From Diorhabda sublineata (Eukaryota; Arthropoda; Insecta; Coleoptera; Chrysomelidae), in assembly GCF_026230105.1 (NCBI RefSeq), contig NC_079478.1:33743653-33807652 (forward strand): a DNA stretch of 64,000 nt, written 5' to 3'. Below are positions 22,801 to 32,104 of this stretch, one piece after another. Numbering within the stretch: position 1 is the stretch's first letter; the number at the start of each line of letters is the position of its first letter. Made by a program: the position numbers and the translations under genes. The notes below the pieces were generated by a model that saw nothing but the letters and a program-made list of their open reading frames with translations, had not been told where the DNA came from and did no database searches.

Positions 22801-24801
22801 CTTCGAGAGCAATACAATCATTCCAACGCTTCTCTAACTTCTCGACGCCGTGTTTGTAGAAGGATTTTTCTTTTGCCTCAAAATAGGTTTCAGTTTCAGC
22901 AATTACTTCTTCATTTGAGCTGAATTTCTTACCGGCAAGCATTTTTTGAGATCAGCGAATAGCCAATAGTCACTGGGGACCAGATCTGGACTATACAGTG
23001 TGTAACAGTTGTTTTTTCTCTTTGATTTTTCATTCAAACGAACCAACAACTCTATGTAGCATTCGCTATTGACTGTATCTCCCTTTTGGAGATAGTCAAT
23101 GAACGATATTCCATGCGCATCCCAAAATACTGAAGCCATAACCTCTCCAGCTGACTGTTGTGCCTTTGGCAGCTTCGGATGTGGTTCACAGGTTGCAGTC
23201 CACTTAGATGATGATTGTTTTGATTCCGAGTGAAGTGATGAATCCATATTTCATCCATTGTCACATATCGACGCGAAAATCTGATTTATTACGTGTAAAC
23301 TTGACCAAACAATGCTCTGAATCATCAACACATTGTTGTTTTTGATCGACTGTGAGTAAACGCGGCACCCACTTTGAAAAAAGCTTTCTCACGGTCAAAT
23401 ATTCTTGCATAATTGTAAACTCACTGCCTTCTGATATCTTTATGGCATCAGCTATCTCACGCAATTTCAATTTACGATAAAATATAACCAATTTGTAGAC
23501 ATTGTCGATATTTTCTGGAGTAACCACCTGAATTCGACGTCCAGAACGTCAACCATCATCCGTGTCTGTACGACCACGTTTAAATTTAGAAAACCGATAA
23601 CGAATGGTTTTTTTCGAGGGAGCAGATTCCCCAGATTAAGACCTTTGAAACCATTTCTGAGCTGGTACAGTATTGTTTTTTCATCAAGAAACAATGATAA
23701 ATTAATACACGAAATTGTTTCGAAAATAACAAAAGTAGCTTCACTTAAATGGCTGTCGCTTTTTTCTGTCTAATCCAAATGTCGTGAAATTTCACTCATA
23801 GTCTTTTGAAAGTTGGTACTTCATAAACGTCATATGGATTTGACACTGGCAGCGCCATCTGTGTGCCAGTCACACGACTTATTGAGCGATGTAATATATA
23901 ATACAAAATAATTCAAAATCGTTGATCAATGTTCAAATTTCTTTATTTACATGCACTTTTAAGGTTATGTTTACTAGAGATCTAACGGTCTAAAGGTCTA
24001 GAGCGAGTCATGCTCGCGTTCATTGTGTGCACGGCTTAAAAGTAATTTCATAGAATTCTGTTCAAATTAGAATTTAATGTAGCGTATCATTTAAAATTAC
24101 GCCAGTACAATTGGCAATTAAGCAAGTTTCCTGTTTATGTAAACTAGAAAATATCGTGATGATGAGGTAACATTGTTATTTCCATCTGAAAAAGGATATA
24201 ACAAAAAAGTATCAAGTCTATAATATCATCTGTTCAGTATCTGTAAACACATTAATATTCATTACATAATTTTATGGAATTATATCATTGTCAATGGCAA
24301 TGCCATCCCAACGATTCAATTAATTACAAATATATTCGTATAATCGCGTGAAAAGTTCATTTACGAGGGACATTCTATAAGATAACGGTCATTGTACATC
24401 CACCATATTCGCCTGATTTAGCTATGTGTCTTCTTCTTGTGGTGCCGATCATCATGGCAATATTTATTCTGTCAGCAGCAATTTGAAAAGGTTGAGGGGA
24501 AGTTTTATCGAAATAAGTTCTAAGATTCTTAAGCCTGGAATCCGAAACGTTTCGTCTAATGGTTCGAAGCCATTTTCGCGCAATGACAACCCGCCTTTTA
24601 GTCTTTTGTAATTAAAGGTGCTACTCGCGAATCATCTCTCACATATTTTATATTCCTAAAAACTAATAGAGTCACTAAAAAACTTACTGAATGCGAAGAT
24701 GACAAGCTTCTTGTAGGTCGATGGTAACGTACTTTCTTGAGGTAAACTGTGTAGAGGGCGCCATCCGCTTTCTCTTCGCCCCACAATCGCCATGTGGGCT
24801 G
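10735..24801 (-). CDS. Rgl: Ral guanine nucleotide exchange factor (RalGDS/Rgl family), 5' end incomplete
   Basis: Nine exons on the minus strand join without frame conflict: 24801-24688, 21970-21714, 18808-18653, 17724-17580, 16180-15894, 14495-14137, 13907-13537, 11988-11742 and 10874-10735 (2076 nt, 691 residues plus TAA). All junctions are GT-AG. Domains: N-terminal WGEE/YTVYLKKV region (about 4-25), RasGEF_N/REM (about 50-176), RasGEF/CDC25 (about 208-475) with PYLGTFLTDL (395-404) and NFDKRRKEFEVLAQIKLLQ (421-439), a Ser/Asn-rich linker (about 487-560) and a Ras-association domain (about 573-662). By family knowledge, the protein loads GTP onto Ral downstream of Ras/Rap binding through the RA domain. 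No frameshift or stop is seen, so the gene looks intact. The initiator exon lies further upstream and is unproven. The family is clear; the choice of Rgl rather than another RalGDS paralogue name follows insect usage. Confidence 0.93.
11742..11988 (-). CDS. Rgl: Rgl exon: Ras-association domain
   Basis: Encodes NPDFYIIKVTYET, GIVLYKSIMLSNNERTPQVI and MYKLGLEGNPDQYTLAQVLP. The pattern (CxIIRVSxE, GxxYKSIxLxxxDKTPxVIxxAMxKH) is the RA domain of RalGDS-type effectors, which bind Ras/Rap in the GTP state. Acceptor GTTGTAG; donor AAAAG|GTATGT. Confidence 0.93.
12160..13270. repeat. intronic tandem repeat, about 290-337 bp period, four copies
   Basis: Lies in the Rgl intron just upstream of the RA exon. 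A marker phrase close to taattatttttgggtagttat recurs near 12170, 12460, 12797 and 13134. A second phrase, accaaatcga(c/g)tgtgt, recurs near 12338, 12624 and 12960. Copies share ctactacagtatttag and an aagggaaacatctaat block and are moderately diverged. Confidence 0.8.
13537..13907 (-). CDS. Rgl: Rgl exon: end of catalytic domain and Ser-rich linker
   Basis: Encodes AANAYHFTEDPAFDRWFDTI and AYQLSCQIEPS, the end of the RasGEF domain. Then follows a low-complexity linker rich in Ser and Asn, containing TKRRTSG, SPSQMSN and SLPSLDVSLNSS. Linkers of this kind are poorly conserved and usually disordered. Donor CTTCAG|GTGAGG at phase 0. Confidence 0.93.
14137..14495 (-). CDS. Rgl: Rgl exon: catalytic hairpin region
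   Basis: Encodes LQKTWQTIPKEKIELFDELA, a REL motif, FGTIPYLGTFLTDLTMIDTA and NFDKRRKEFEVLAQIKLLQ. The PYLGTFLTDL and NFxKRRKEFE blocks are hallmarks of Ral-specific exchange factors. Acceptor TTATCCAG; donor CAAG|GTAAGT leaves one base of a Gly codon. Confidence 0.95.
14640..15560. repeat. intronic direct repeats, about 450 bp period
   Basis: Within the Rgl intron between 14495 and 15894. Phrases such as gtccaaatacaaaacat and ctgtaggttac occur near 14915 and 15366, with a more diverged third copy near 15480. Each copy also holds a block close to gaaaata(a/g)ttatgg. Confidence 0.65.
15894..16180 (-). CDS. Rgl: Rgl exon: catalytic RasGEF core
   Basis: Encodes ALFKKLVPHQCLGAVWSRRD, then ATVLATVNQFNAVSFRVISS, WIDIAQELRLIKNFSSLKSI and ISGLQSNPIYR. 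These match CDC25 core helices (FKKxxPxxCLGxxWS; TVxQFNxV; IxGLQSxPIxRLxKTW). The plus strand carries an 84-codon open frame here that is only its shadow. Confidence 0.95.
16290..17520 (+). pseudogene. jockey-type LINE fragment in Rgl intron
   Basis: In the plus strand, opposite to Rgl, the segment near 16640-16720 reads SSELIKLVMSPFQPFKSPGA, the RT-domain opening found in jockey-clade elements (xxFxPxKSPGxDG). Near 17270-17350 it reads AIKFYTDGSKIADRTDIGVY, an RNase H motif (TDGSK). A tail near 17410-17500 (tctgaagacggtaatttgg and onward) resembles the sequence at 43970-44050, suggesting a shared 3' end. Much of the RT between is missing or scrambled. Confidence 0.75.
17580..17724 (-). CDS. 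Rgl: Rgl exon: start of catalytic domain
   Basis: Encodes YTREAQVDPLAAPPPAFAMR and then KLPDVPVRHFAEQLTRMDV. The last part opens the RasGEF catalytic domain (xxFAEQLTxMD). Acceptor ACTATAG; donor GTG|GTAAGT at phase 0. Confidence 0.92.
17925..18075. repeat. two-copy direct repeat, about 75-90 bp
   Basis: The sequence ggtaaaatttggagtcataaag and its follow-on (ccaaaatgtaaataaaaagcttt) recurs as gtaaaatttgaggtcataaag with caaaatataaataaaaggctttt. It lies in an Rgl intron; no function is inferred. Confidence 0.65.
18653..18808 (-). CDS. Rgl: Rgl exon: REM domain, second half
   Basis: Acceptor TTTTTGCAG, then one base completing Lys and TLISALHVWLDSYPEDF, followed by LRQLLHFCEEYLP. The LxxWLxxYPEDF motif is characteristic of the REM domain of RalGDS-family exchange factors. 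Donor GAAAG|GTACGA. Confidence 0.92.
19020..19800. repeat. degenerate minisatellite in Rgl intron, about 30-36 bp unit
   Basis: More than twenty diverged copies of a unit close to gatactgggcttggcatctt-accagaag run through the intron between 18808 and 21714. A higher-order period of roughly 237 bp is suggested by the phrase aaacttagtagaaggtatga near 19310 and 19547. The monomer length varies, so the array is old. Confidence 0.85.
20680..21400. repeat. diverged two-copy repeat, spacing about 500 bp
   Basis: Two blocks share, in the same order, atttttcattttcact, cagagcccc(g)ttttta-aatttctgg, and gttcagaaattgttgtcgaaattcg (second copy gttcggaaattgttatcg). They lie at about 20680-20860 and 21160-21395, in the Rgl intron. 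The unit looks like a dispersed repeat of unknown class; it is GC-richer than the flanks. Confidence 0.6.
21714..21970 (-). CDS. Rgl: Rgl exon: REM domain, first half
   Basis: Begins after TTTCACAG with DSDDEISHLEWETVRVRFVK, then AGTLKKLVEAL and TYINVFLATYRSFSTPKEVL. The KAGTLxKLVE and VFLxTYRxF motifs define RasGEF_N. The donor is CGGAA|GTAAGT, leaving two bases of a Lys codon. The frame stays open upstream through the intron to an ATG at 22111, so a retained intron or alternative start cannot be excluded by reading frame alone. Confidence 0.92.
22729..23891 (-). mobile_element. decayed mariner transposon in Rgl intron
   Basis: Inverted ends aataagtcgcgtgact (about 22733) and its partner agtcacacgacttatt (about 23869) sit next to TA dinucleotides (22727-22728, 23892-23893). 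Minus-strand coding shows the mariner order: VVTPENIDNV, KLREIADAIKISEGS (HTH), WVPRLLTVDQKQQ, then MDEIWIHHF (first catalytic Asp), SAGEVMASVFWDAHGISFID and YSPDLVPSDYWLFADLKK (third Asp). The HQDNAP block with the second catalytic Asp has been deleted. Several frameshifts are present, so it cannot make transposase. Confidence 0.9.
23894..24384. other. Rgl intron, no feature recognised
   Basis: AT-rich intron sequence; includes a short run of similar phrases (ctaacggtctaaaggtctag) but no supported element. Confidence 0.4.
24385..24430 (+). pseudogene. mariner transposase motif scrap
   Basis: The plus strand reads VIVHPPYSPDLAMC, matching the conserved HPPYSPDLAPC(D) box of mariner transposases with the last catalytic position lost. 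Nothing else of an element is visible on either side, so this is a minimal relic. Confidence 0.5.
24688..24801 (-). CDS. Rgl: Rgl exon, most 5' one identified
   Basis: The exon encodes QPTWRLWGEEKADGALYTV and then YLKKVRYHRPTRSL, the segment before the REM domain in RalGDS/RGL proteins (WGEE-x-x-x-GA-x-Y-x-V-x-LK). The donor is TTCA|GTAAGT at phase 0. The acceptor is a tandem CCAG/CAG, so the exon may begin at 24801 (with the Gln codon) or at 24798 (without it). Phase 0 at both ends. Confidence 0.88.
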
Positions 24802-24929
24802 CTGGAAAAAAACGAAAAACTCATAAATAACAGAGAATCGTACAAAACGATTCAATAAGAATAAGATTCAATTAGACTATTACCCTTAATTTGTATCTGT
24901 CACTGTCACAGAAATATCAACCTGACGAA

Positions 24930-25300
24930 GACAACATGAAGACTCCTCCAGGATGCCATGGACGTGAAGATCAGCATTAACGCAGTGAAGTATTCTTCAT
25001 AAGGAAGAGGAAAATATCAACAGGAACGTACAAAAATAAATATACCATCAAAGACGATTAACTGGAAGTTATCTTAGACCAAGGACTAACGTTCAAGGAT
25101 TACGTGGATTATTTCTTAATGAACAAAACGAGAAAGGTAGAAGGACGACAGGACCCAGTAGATTTACAGGAAGCTGGATCAGATAAAGATGCAAGAAAGC
25201 TTGAATGACACTGCCGGAGGAGTACCAACCAACATCCAGCTGAGAGACTATACCAGGCAAGTATGTGCAGCAATAAAGATATCAAGAAGAAACAACCCAT
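24930..25300 (+). pseudogene. probable non-LTR reverse-transcriptase scrap
   Basis: Plus-strand frames give ISINAVKYSS-like and, after a shift, VILDQGLTFKDYVDYF, close to the VxLDxxLTFxxHV segment that follows the YxDD box in LINE RTs. It lies just upstream of the most 5' Rgl exon identified. The match is short and shifted, hence moderate confidence. Confidence 0.45.
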
Positions 25301-25525
25301 GAACAATCATCTCTAGTGGGGACTACTCTGAAGAAAATATGATAGTCGGATAAGCCCATGTAGGTCGAAAAGAAAGAGAAGTTAAAAAAAATGTCGATAT
25401 CTTTCTTTGAGAAGTGTCAACTGATCAATGGGAGTCTGCAGATGTTAAAAAAGTCAAATCAAAGTTACAAATAACTATATTCCCACTTGAAACTATCATA
25501 AAAATTAGTTAAATCGTAGTAAATA

Positions 25526-27968
25526 GTCCGGTCAATTTAGACAATCGAAGTTACATAAATTCCCACCAAGCTGAAAATTAGTAAAATTGTTTAAAATATG
25601 ATTAAAAATAAAATTTCAAAATTCCTCACCATTCCAAAATTTTGTCAAAGGTAAAAAAAATGAGTTTTTCGTGATTTTCAACAAAACGGTAAGTTTGATC
25701 ATAAAAATACTTCAGACTAAAATTGTACATCATAAAATTATCTACAAAAAACGCATCAATACTTTTTTTTGAACGAGTCACCGTTTTTTAGATATAATGA
25801 TTCAAAAAGTTGTAACAAAAAGAAGGCCTATTCCACAGGTCAAATAATGAAAATTAGCAGAGATTGAAAAGATAAAAACGTTTTAAATTAAAAAAAGTTG
25901 TGAAATTCAATCGTCCGAGTCGTAACTTTCAAATTCTTCTTCTTGTCGCCTCGTTGGAATCAAATGGAGGTAATTATACACTTTCACGGTCACCTGGTTT
26001 TTTGGCTCTAGAAAATCGAAAAATGGATGGATTTTAATGATCTTGGTCTCAAAATGTTCCATTTTACGGCGGATTTATAAAAAAAAATAAATATTTTTTA
26101 CAGTTTCATGACTTTAAATGCAAAAAAATGACTTTCTACATATCTGTACCTTGAAACTAAAAGGGCCAATGTCTATTTTCGTCAAATGACAGGAAACCCA
26201 ATTTAAATTTGAGGAATTGGTCATTTTTGCATTTCCAGTAAATAACTTTCGCCGTGACAAAATATTTGAGTTTCAATGATCTAATAATAAGAGGACTTTG
26301 GTCCTTTTAACAATTACTATATGTCGCATCCTGAATTCAATTGTGCATTTAACTCAAATTTTGAAATTTTGGACATTGGCCCTTTTTGTTCCAAGGTACA
26401 GATATAATCCTTCGTAACTGTTTCTGACGTTCGTATATTTTTTTTCGCAATTTACATAAAAAAATGAATATTTTGAAAAAAAAAAGGTTTTCTACTATTT
26501 AAGGTTTAAAACTATTAAAAACCGCAAATTCAGCGACTACCCCCGTGTTTTTCATAAACTCGTCGTAAAATGGAACATTTCGAGACCAAAATTATAAAAT
26601 TTATCTATTTTTCGATTTTTAATGGTCCAAAAACTATTAACATTGAAGAATATAGTACGAAACTATTCACGAAAATTGATTGTTTTCCATCGATCCTATT
26701 TTAAGCTATAAAAACTGAAAAAATCATTCTTTTTGGATTTTTTTTTAAATTGTTTATCAATTTATGTAGAATACAAAAAAAAATATAAGAACTTTATCTG
26801 ATAATGAGATAATTTTTTGTAAAGGATTATTTTGCAAAACCGTTTTTTATTACGATTTAAAACAGTAAAACTATGAGAAATTTTCATTCCAGCTATTTCT
26901 ACTAATTTTTTTTATAAATCCGCCGTAAAATGGAACATTTTCAGACCAAGATCATTAAAATCCATCCATTTTTCAATTTTCTAGAGCCAAAAAACCAGGT
27001 GACCGTGAAAGTGTATAATTACCCAAATGGATCCTCCACTGGTGGTGATCCAATATTAGAGCCTTGACAGTGTGAACATGCCAGAGAACAAAACAGTCAG
27101 ACTTTTTGCAACAACATTTAGCACTACATCTCTTATGCAGCTGCAAAAAATTGTGTGTGGTGGGAGTATAATATGAACGGGTTCTAACGTATTGTTGACC
27201 AATTCCAACCCAACTCCAGCTGATAACCAAGCCACACTTGAACTTGGTTTTATACCCGAATAAGTTGTTGACGAGCAGCAACTGAGTTCGGAGCAAGACA
27301 AGCCAATTGAACTCGTTTTTATACTTTTAGTATTTTTGACTAAACAAGCATATCGATACTTATTTAAGCAGGTAGTTTTTTTAGGAGATCCATTCATAGA
27401 AAGAAGAAAGCGAATGCCGTTGGTAAATAACTTTTTGTCGAGTTGAATTATTGTTTTTAAAGACTAAAGCACATTGAACTAAATCTTGTTTTCCTGTAAA
27501 ATGCAGATGTCGTGTTATCCAGTTATTGCGTGTAAATATAGTACATACATGATTTTGTCACTTGTCCAAAAGTAGATAAACTTTTTGATGAATAGATTAG
27601 GTTTTAAGAAGAAAATAGTTTTTTCAGTTGGAGTTGCAATATTTTGACGATTACAACTTTTCGAATCATTGTATCTCAGAAACGGTGGCTCGTAGGAAAA
27701 AAAGAATCGATACGTTTTTTGTAAATAATTTTATGATTTACAATTTTTATCTAAGGTATTTTTTGATAATACTAACTGTTTTGCTGAAAATCACGAAAAG
27801 CTCAATTTTTTCACCTCTGACCTTGAATTAAATATTTTCCACGCAAGGGAATGATGGGGAACTTTAAAATTTTATTTTTAATTGTAGTTTAAACAATTGT
27901 ATTGATTTTCAGCTCGATGGGAATATATGTAGCTTCACTCTTATTTTTTGTTCTAATTTGACCGGACT
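25526..27968. mobile_element. nested foldback (long inverted repeat) structure
   Basis: Outer arms: 25526-25820 is matched in inverse at about 27650-27968 (shared text such as cgtgattttcaacaaaac, aattgtacatcataaaatta and gtccggtcaa). Inner arms: 25964-26082 is matched in inverse at 26912-27031 (cggtcacctggttttttggct, aaaatggaacattt), with an extra right-hand-type copy near 26540-26640. The innermost pair is 26130-26175 against 26355-26410 (ggacattggcccttttt). The outer arms are roughly 80% similar by eye. No transposase or target duplication was recognised; foldback or Polinton-like subterminal origin is speculative. Confidence 0.75.
27040..27420 (+). pseudogene. coding-like remnant inside the right foldback arm
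   Basis: One plus-strand frame reads MPENKTVRLFATTFSTTSLM, NPTPADNQATLELGFIPE and, after a stop, VVDEQQLSSEQDKPIELVF and FIERRKRMPLVN. Apart from two stops the composition looks like protein rather than random AT-rich DNA, and the left arm has no matching insert. I do not recognise the family. Confidence 0.35.
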
Positions 27969-28489
27969 AAAATACCCAAAATAAAAAGGTTAAATCAAAG
28001 ACACCTTTTAAGATCACACTCGTATTTTTGTAAAAATAAAATTTATTTACTGGATAGTTAATTGATATTTAATTATATCCCTTATCGTTTTCAAATAACT
28101 AAGTTAATTGCTTTTGTCCCTTATCTATTTTCGTGGTTTTCTGGATATAGATGACCTGATTCCGGTGAGTATTTCATTGTATCCGAAAGGATTCATCGTC
28201 CAGTCCTTTTCTATTTATATATTGCGAAGTGGTACGATAACAAACTTCATCTAATTTAGTATCGTCCTGCGTAAATGGTCAATAACTATTTGAATAACAG
28301 ACTACGTACATACGGATGTAATTTATTTACTAAATAAATGTAATCACCAAATCTTGACATTGTTGCCGGATTTAAAAGTGAAATAATGCAACCTAGTTAA
28401 CTTTAAATAATTTGTAAGGAAAAATAAACAAATAAACTGAATTTGTGTTGTTAATATAGCATATGTTAAATTACGAGGATAGTCCCAAA
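27969..28489. other. no gene seen
   Basis: AT-rich sequence between the foldback element and mariner relics; nothing supportable. Confidence 0.45.
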
Positions 28490-29105
28490 AGTACCTTATT
28501 TTTCAACGGGGCACAAAATAATCCGAGGGAACTAAAACTGGAGAATAGGGTACATGGGGTAGGAATTCAAACTATAATTCGGGTTATTGCAAAACGGATG
28601 CCTGAGCTGGTGCATGGTCTTGATGAAACAACACTTTTTGTTTGGTTTCTTCACTGAAACGTTTGTATAATATTCGCCGTTGATAGTTTTTCCCTTTTCA
28701 AGATAGTCAATAAAAATTATCCCACGCGCATCTCAAAAAATCGACGCCATGACCTTGCCTATAGATGGAACGGCCCTCTTTGGATCCACTTCTCTCTTTT
28801 CAGTCCATTGTTTTGTTTCGGGTGTGAAGTGATGGACCCATGTTTCATCTATAGTTATGAAACTTCTGTAAAAAGTTTCCCAACCCTCGATGAAAACAAC
28901 TTCACGACGCTGTTCATCGTGAGCAAACGCGGCACGCAGTTTTCTCATGTCCAAATTTTTAGTTAATACACGATGTCCGGCACTTTTTGAAATTCCTACT
29001 TTGTCTGCTATCCTGCTTACTTTCAGTCGACGATCATCCAGTACCGGTTTGGGGAGTTTCTTCAACATTTCTGGAGTCGTCACCTAATTTGGTCGACCAC
29101 TGCAA
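28490..29105 (-). pseudogene. mariner transposase fragment
   Basis: Minus-strand ORF from 29083 gives TTPEMLKKLPKPVLDDRRLK and VSRIADKVGISKSAGHRVLT (HTH), then ITIDETWVHHFTPETKQW with the first catalytic Asp, and VPSIGKVMASIF. Further downstream, in other frames, remnants of the catalytic half follow to about 28490. The second and third catalytic residues are not intact. Closest in the window to the copy at 34.2-35.2 kb. Confidence 0.85.
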
Positions 29106-29189
29106 TGCTGGTCTTCGCACCACCGAACTCTGCCACCCATTATTTTATTGAATGAATGAAGATTTCTTCTTGATAACTTTATGTCCTTC

Positions 29190-29450
29190 AAAGTCTATAT
29201 ACTCAGTGTAGCGGTGGATCCAGTTTTCATCTAAGTTATGAATCGACGCAAAAACGACTCTTTTTGCTCAAGGGTCTGGGAATTTTTCATTCAAAAGCGT
29301 ATTTGCTCCAAAGCATTCATTCTTCAGTCAATATAAGGCAAATGCGTTCTTTTGACAAACCTGAATCCTCTTCTATATCTCTAACCTTAATCTAAAGTTC
29401 GTCTAGTACCATTTTGTTAATTTTTTCGATGAGATCGCTGGTTATACATT
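29190..29450 (-). pseudogene. second mariner N-terminal fragment
   Basis: The minus strand reads VTSDLIEKINKMVLDEL, VRDIEEDSGLSKERICLIL and, after a stop, a block close to PRPLSKKSRF. This is the mariner HTH region (KVREIAEAxGISKERV) from a different subfamily than the fragment at 28.5-29.1 kb. No catalytic domain is attached. Confidence 0.7.
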
Positions 29451-30739
29451 GTCTGAGGAGTTGTTTTGGCTTTTCAGCCACTATACCTAGGAGATATATT
29501 GTACAAGACTCTATATCTTATACTTTTCCTTCCAAAGTACGTTGAATTCCCCAATTGGCTATGTTTCTTGGGTTTTGTGTCCCATTTCCCAAGGTGTTAA
29601 TACTACTCCTTCAAGGTATTCAAGTCTGTTTCAATGGTTTAAGGCCATCGTCATATTTTTCCATTTTTCCGGAAACTTTTCAGACGCCCCTCGTATAATA
29701 GAAATAAAAACCAACTATCGAAATAAAAGAAGCAATAAGGTGGTTTGATCGAATACATTTTTCCCACTGGTTTTTATTAATAAAAAAAAATATTTTAAAT
29801 ATTAGCGTTGAATCTCATTTTTCACTAACTACACGATTTCTATTTATTTTCTACTCAGGTCAAAACTGCTTTCATGCACCCTTGCTTATACGTGCTTATA
29901 TCACGCCCACAGTCAGTGTACGAAAAATATATTTATATATATATCACTGATATAGACCACGAAGCAGGTCCTGTTCTAAATGATAATCGAAGCTAAAGTC
30001 TGGCGGATGCGTTGGGTACTTTTTCTATTTTTTCACTGTTCACCTTTTTTTTGACAAGTTTACATTAAGTTATGACCGTTTTTATAGACAATTACTAATG
30101 AGGCCTTTTTCTAGGAATCGAAGGAAAGTGATGGTGATATATAAAACGACTTTCTGCCAGCAGAGAAGTTAGTAAACAGTTTAATGTCATAATTGGGATG
30201 GTGAAAAGTAGATCAAACGGCGAATTTTAATAAATTAGATAAAATTTTAGTGAATAGTGTGTTAAAACTTAGTGTGAATAAATTAGGTAAATCAGATATA
30301 CGCGGGTCTATGAATTCAACCCAACTTTTTGTGATTGAAAATTGTTTGAATAAAAAAGAACATTACAATATTATGTCAAAAGTCACGTCAAAATTGAATG
30401 TAGCTCGACGGAGTTAACTGGATTTAGCTCAATCCTAATGTCTTTTCAGGTGTAAGGCTAGTTGTAGTTGCGTCATTAGCTGGACCACAAACTCGAGCCA
30501 CATTAAAATCTTAGTATCAAATCACCAGAATGATAAATGCGCCATACCAAATTGGCTGATGTAGAGAAACGAATTGGTGCGTTACATCAGATTTATCCTG
30601 ACTGGTAAACAGTCCGGGGTCAATAGGTCAAAGTAATTGCGAGGTAAATTCACGATCTTACGCCCTTGCTTATTTAATCTACATCAGCTGTGAAAAAAAA
30701 CTGAGAGGTTGGAAATCAAACGCAGTTACCGACAGTTAC
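29451..30739. other. mostly unassigned; possible transposase HTH scrap near 30.1 kb
   Basis: No gene seen. At about 30110-30215 the plus strand reads LSARRVSKQFNVIIGMVKS with frame help, reminiscent of a Tc1/mariner helix-turn-helix, but too short to call by itself. Confidence 0.35.
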
Positions 30740-31080
30740 ATCGACGATAATGTAAATAACTGCTCACAAGAAGTGTTACTAAGATTACGGAACTATGTTC
30801 GTTAAAAAAAGACCAGAGTTGTTCCAGACAGAAGACTGATTCTTCCACCATGACGTTTAATAGTTGTTGGTTAGTTTACGCTGCCCCACGCATCTTACTT
30901 CACTTGACCTGGCCTCGTGTGGTTTTCTCTTCTCTTCCACGCATAAAAAGGGGCTTAAAAGGACATTAAAGTGAAAAGAGCTGGCAGTATTTCTAGATAT
31001 AGGTACAAAAAATGTTTTAAACAACGAAAGCACAGGTAGGAAATGAAACCATTTTTAAGCACTCCCTCGTATAAAACGTT
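30740..31080 (+). pseudogene. mariner-type transposase C-terminal fragment
   Basis: Plus-strand frames read LFQTEDWFFHHDV (the WxxHHDNAPAH position of the second catalytic Asp) and DLASCGFLFSSTHKKGLKRT (SPDLAPCDFFLFPxLKxxLKG, third catalytic Asp replaced by Gly). The C-terminal tail follows to about 31075 with stops. The first half is missing or unrecognisable. Confidence 0.65.
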
Positions 31081-31141
31081 GTCAAATTAACTTCACATGT
31101 TCACAAAACATTTTCCAAATATTAAAAAAATTACTCACGTC

Positions 31142-31216
31142 TAAATCTTCACAATCGAATTTCGTATGGAATTGGAGGTAACACACAAATTTCGGAATAG
31201 AATCAATAATCATTCC
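31142..31216 (-). other. candidate Rgl first coding exon (unproven)
   Basis: From an ATG at about 31216 the minus strand reads MIIDSIPKFVCYLQFHTKFD and CEDLD, followed directly by GTGAGT, a good donor, at phase 0. The most 5' secure Rgl exon needs a phase-0 donor, so the two are compatible. There is no homology argument, and the frame is also open upstream of the ATG. Listed only as a lead. Confidence 0.2.
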
Positions 31217-31279
31217 GATAGTAAAACACTTGGAATTTCGCGAAATTTTAAACTCCTTATGGGGAAACCAATTCAATGA

Positions 31280-32100
31280 CTTTGTAGTTAATTTGCAAAT
31301 AAAATCGTTATCAATAGCTAAACAGCGCTTCGCGAACGTAAATCAGCCTTATCACACGAACGGTACGTGCTGGAATGATTCATAATAATACTGATTACGA
31401 AATGAAACGTATATGACGTTTATTTTGTTGCTTATTCCGGCATTTTTGTTTAAACCAAATTAACAATAACTTCCGTCTTCGAAGGAAATAGATTTCCATA
31501 CATGAACATTTTTGTTCAATTTGGGGGTCCGTAGGCTCTACAAATTTCAAAAAGCACAATGTGGGATGATAACTCTCGTTAAAAAAATAATAATAACACT
31601 GACGGACAAGATTTTCCTAACACAGGCGAGACGTTTATTTTTAAAATGGAAATAACCGTCAAATAATAGAAAAAAAATATTTATTAAGCCCTAACACGTA
31701 CCACTTTTCAATAGCTTAATTATCCCTGTTTACATTAGCAAGTAGGTAATTTTATAAAGGGGCGGTTAACTTTGGTAAATTTTATGGCCGAAAAAATACC
31801 TGAACGGTATTTTTCAGAATAATAAACATAAAAATAACATTAAAAATTAAAGTGGTTCTTTGTTCATAGTGCAAAAAGTGATTATAAAGGCGAAAATGAC
31901 GAATCAAACACGCCGCAGTTGTAAAGCTTCTCCTCACAAATTTTGCTATATTTTTGGAGAATTTATGATGAAATCGCAAGCCAGGCCATTATCCGAAAAT
32001 GTAAAATAAACCCATTTCAAATATTTTGGTACTTTAATTGGAGACCAAGACAAGAAGTGGGCCCACCACGCGTGTTGTGTTAGTCGTAGCGTGTCATTAG
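31280..32100. other. no gene seen
   Basis: AT-rich sequence with short open frames on the minus strand that have no recognisable content. Confidence 0.4.
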
Positions 32101-32104
32101 TGCA

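Noticed and set aside
24550..24585. tRNA-like T-loop phrase ggttcgaagcc
   Set aside because: No acceptor stem, D-arm or anticodon stem could be drawn around it.
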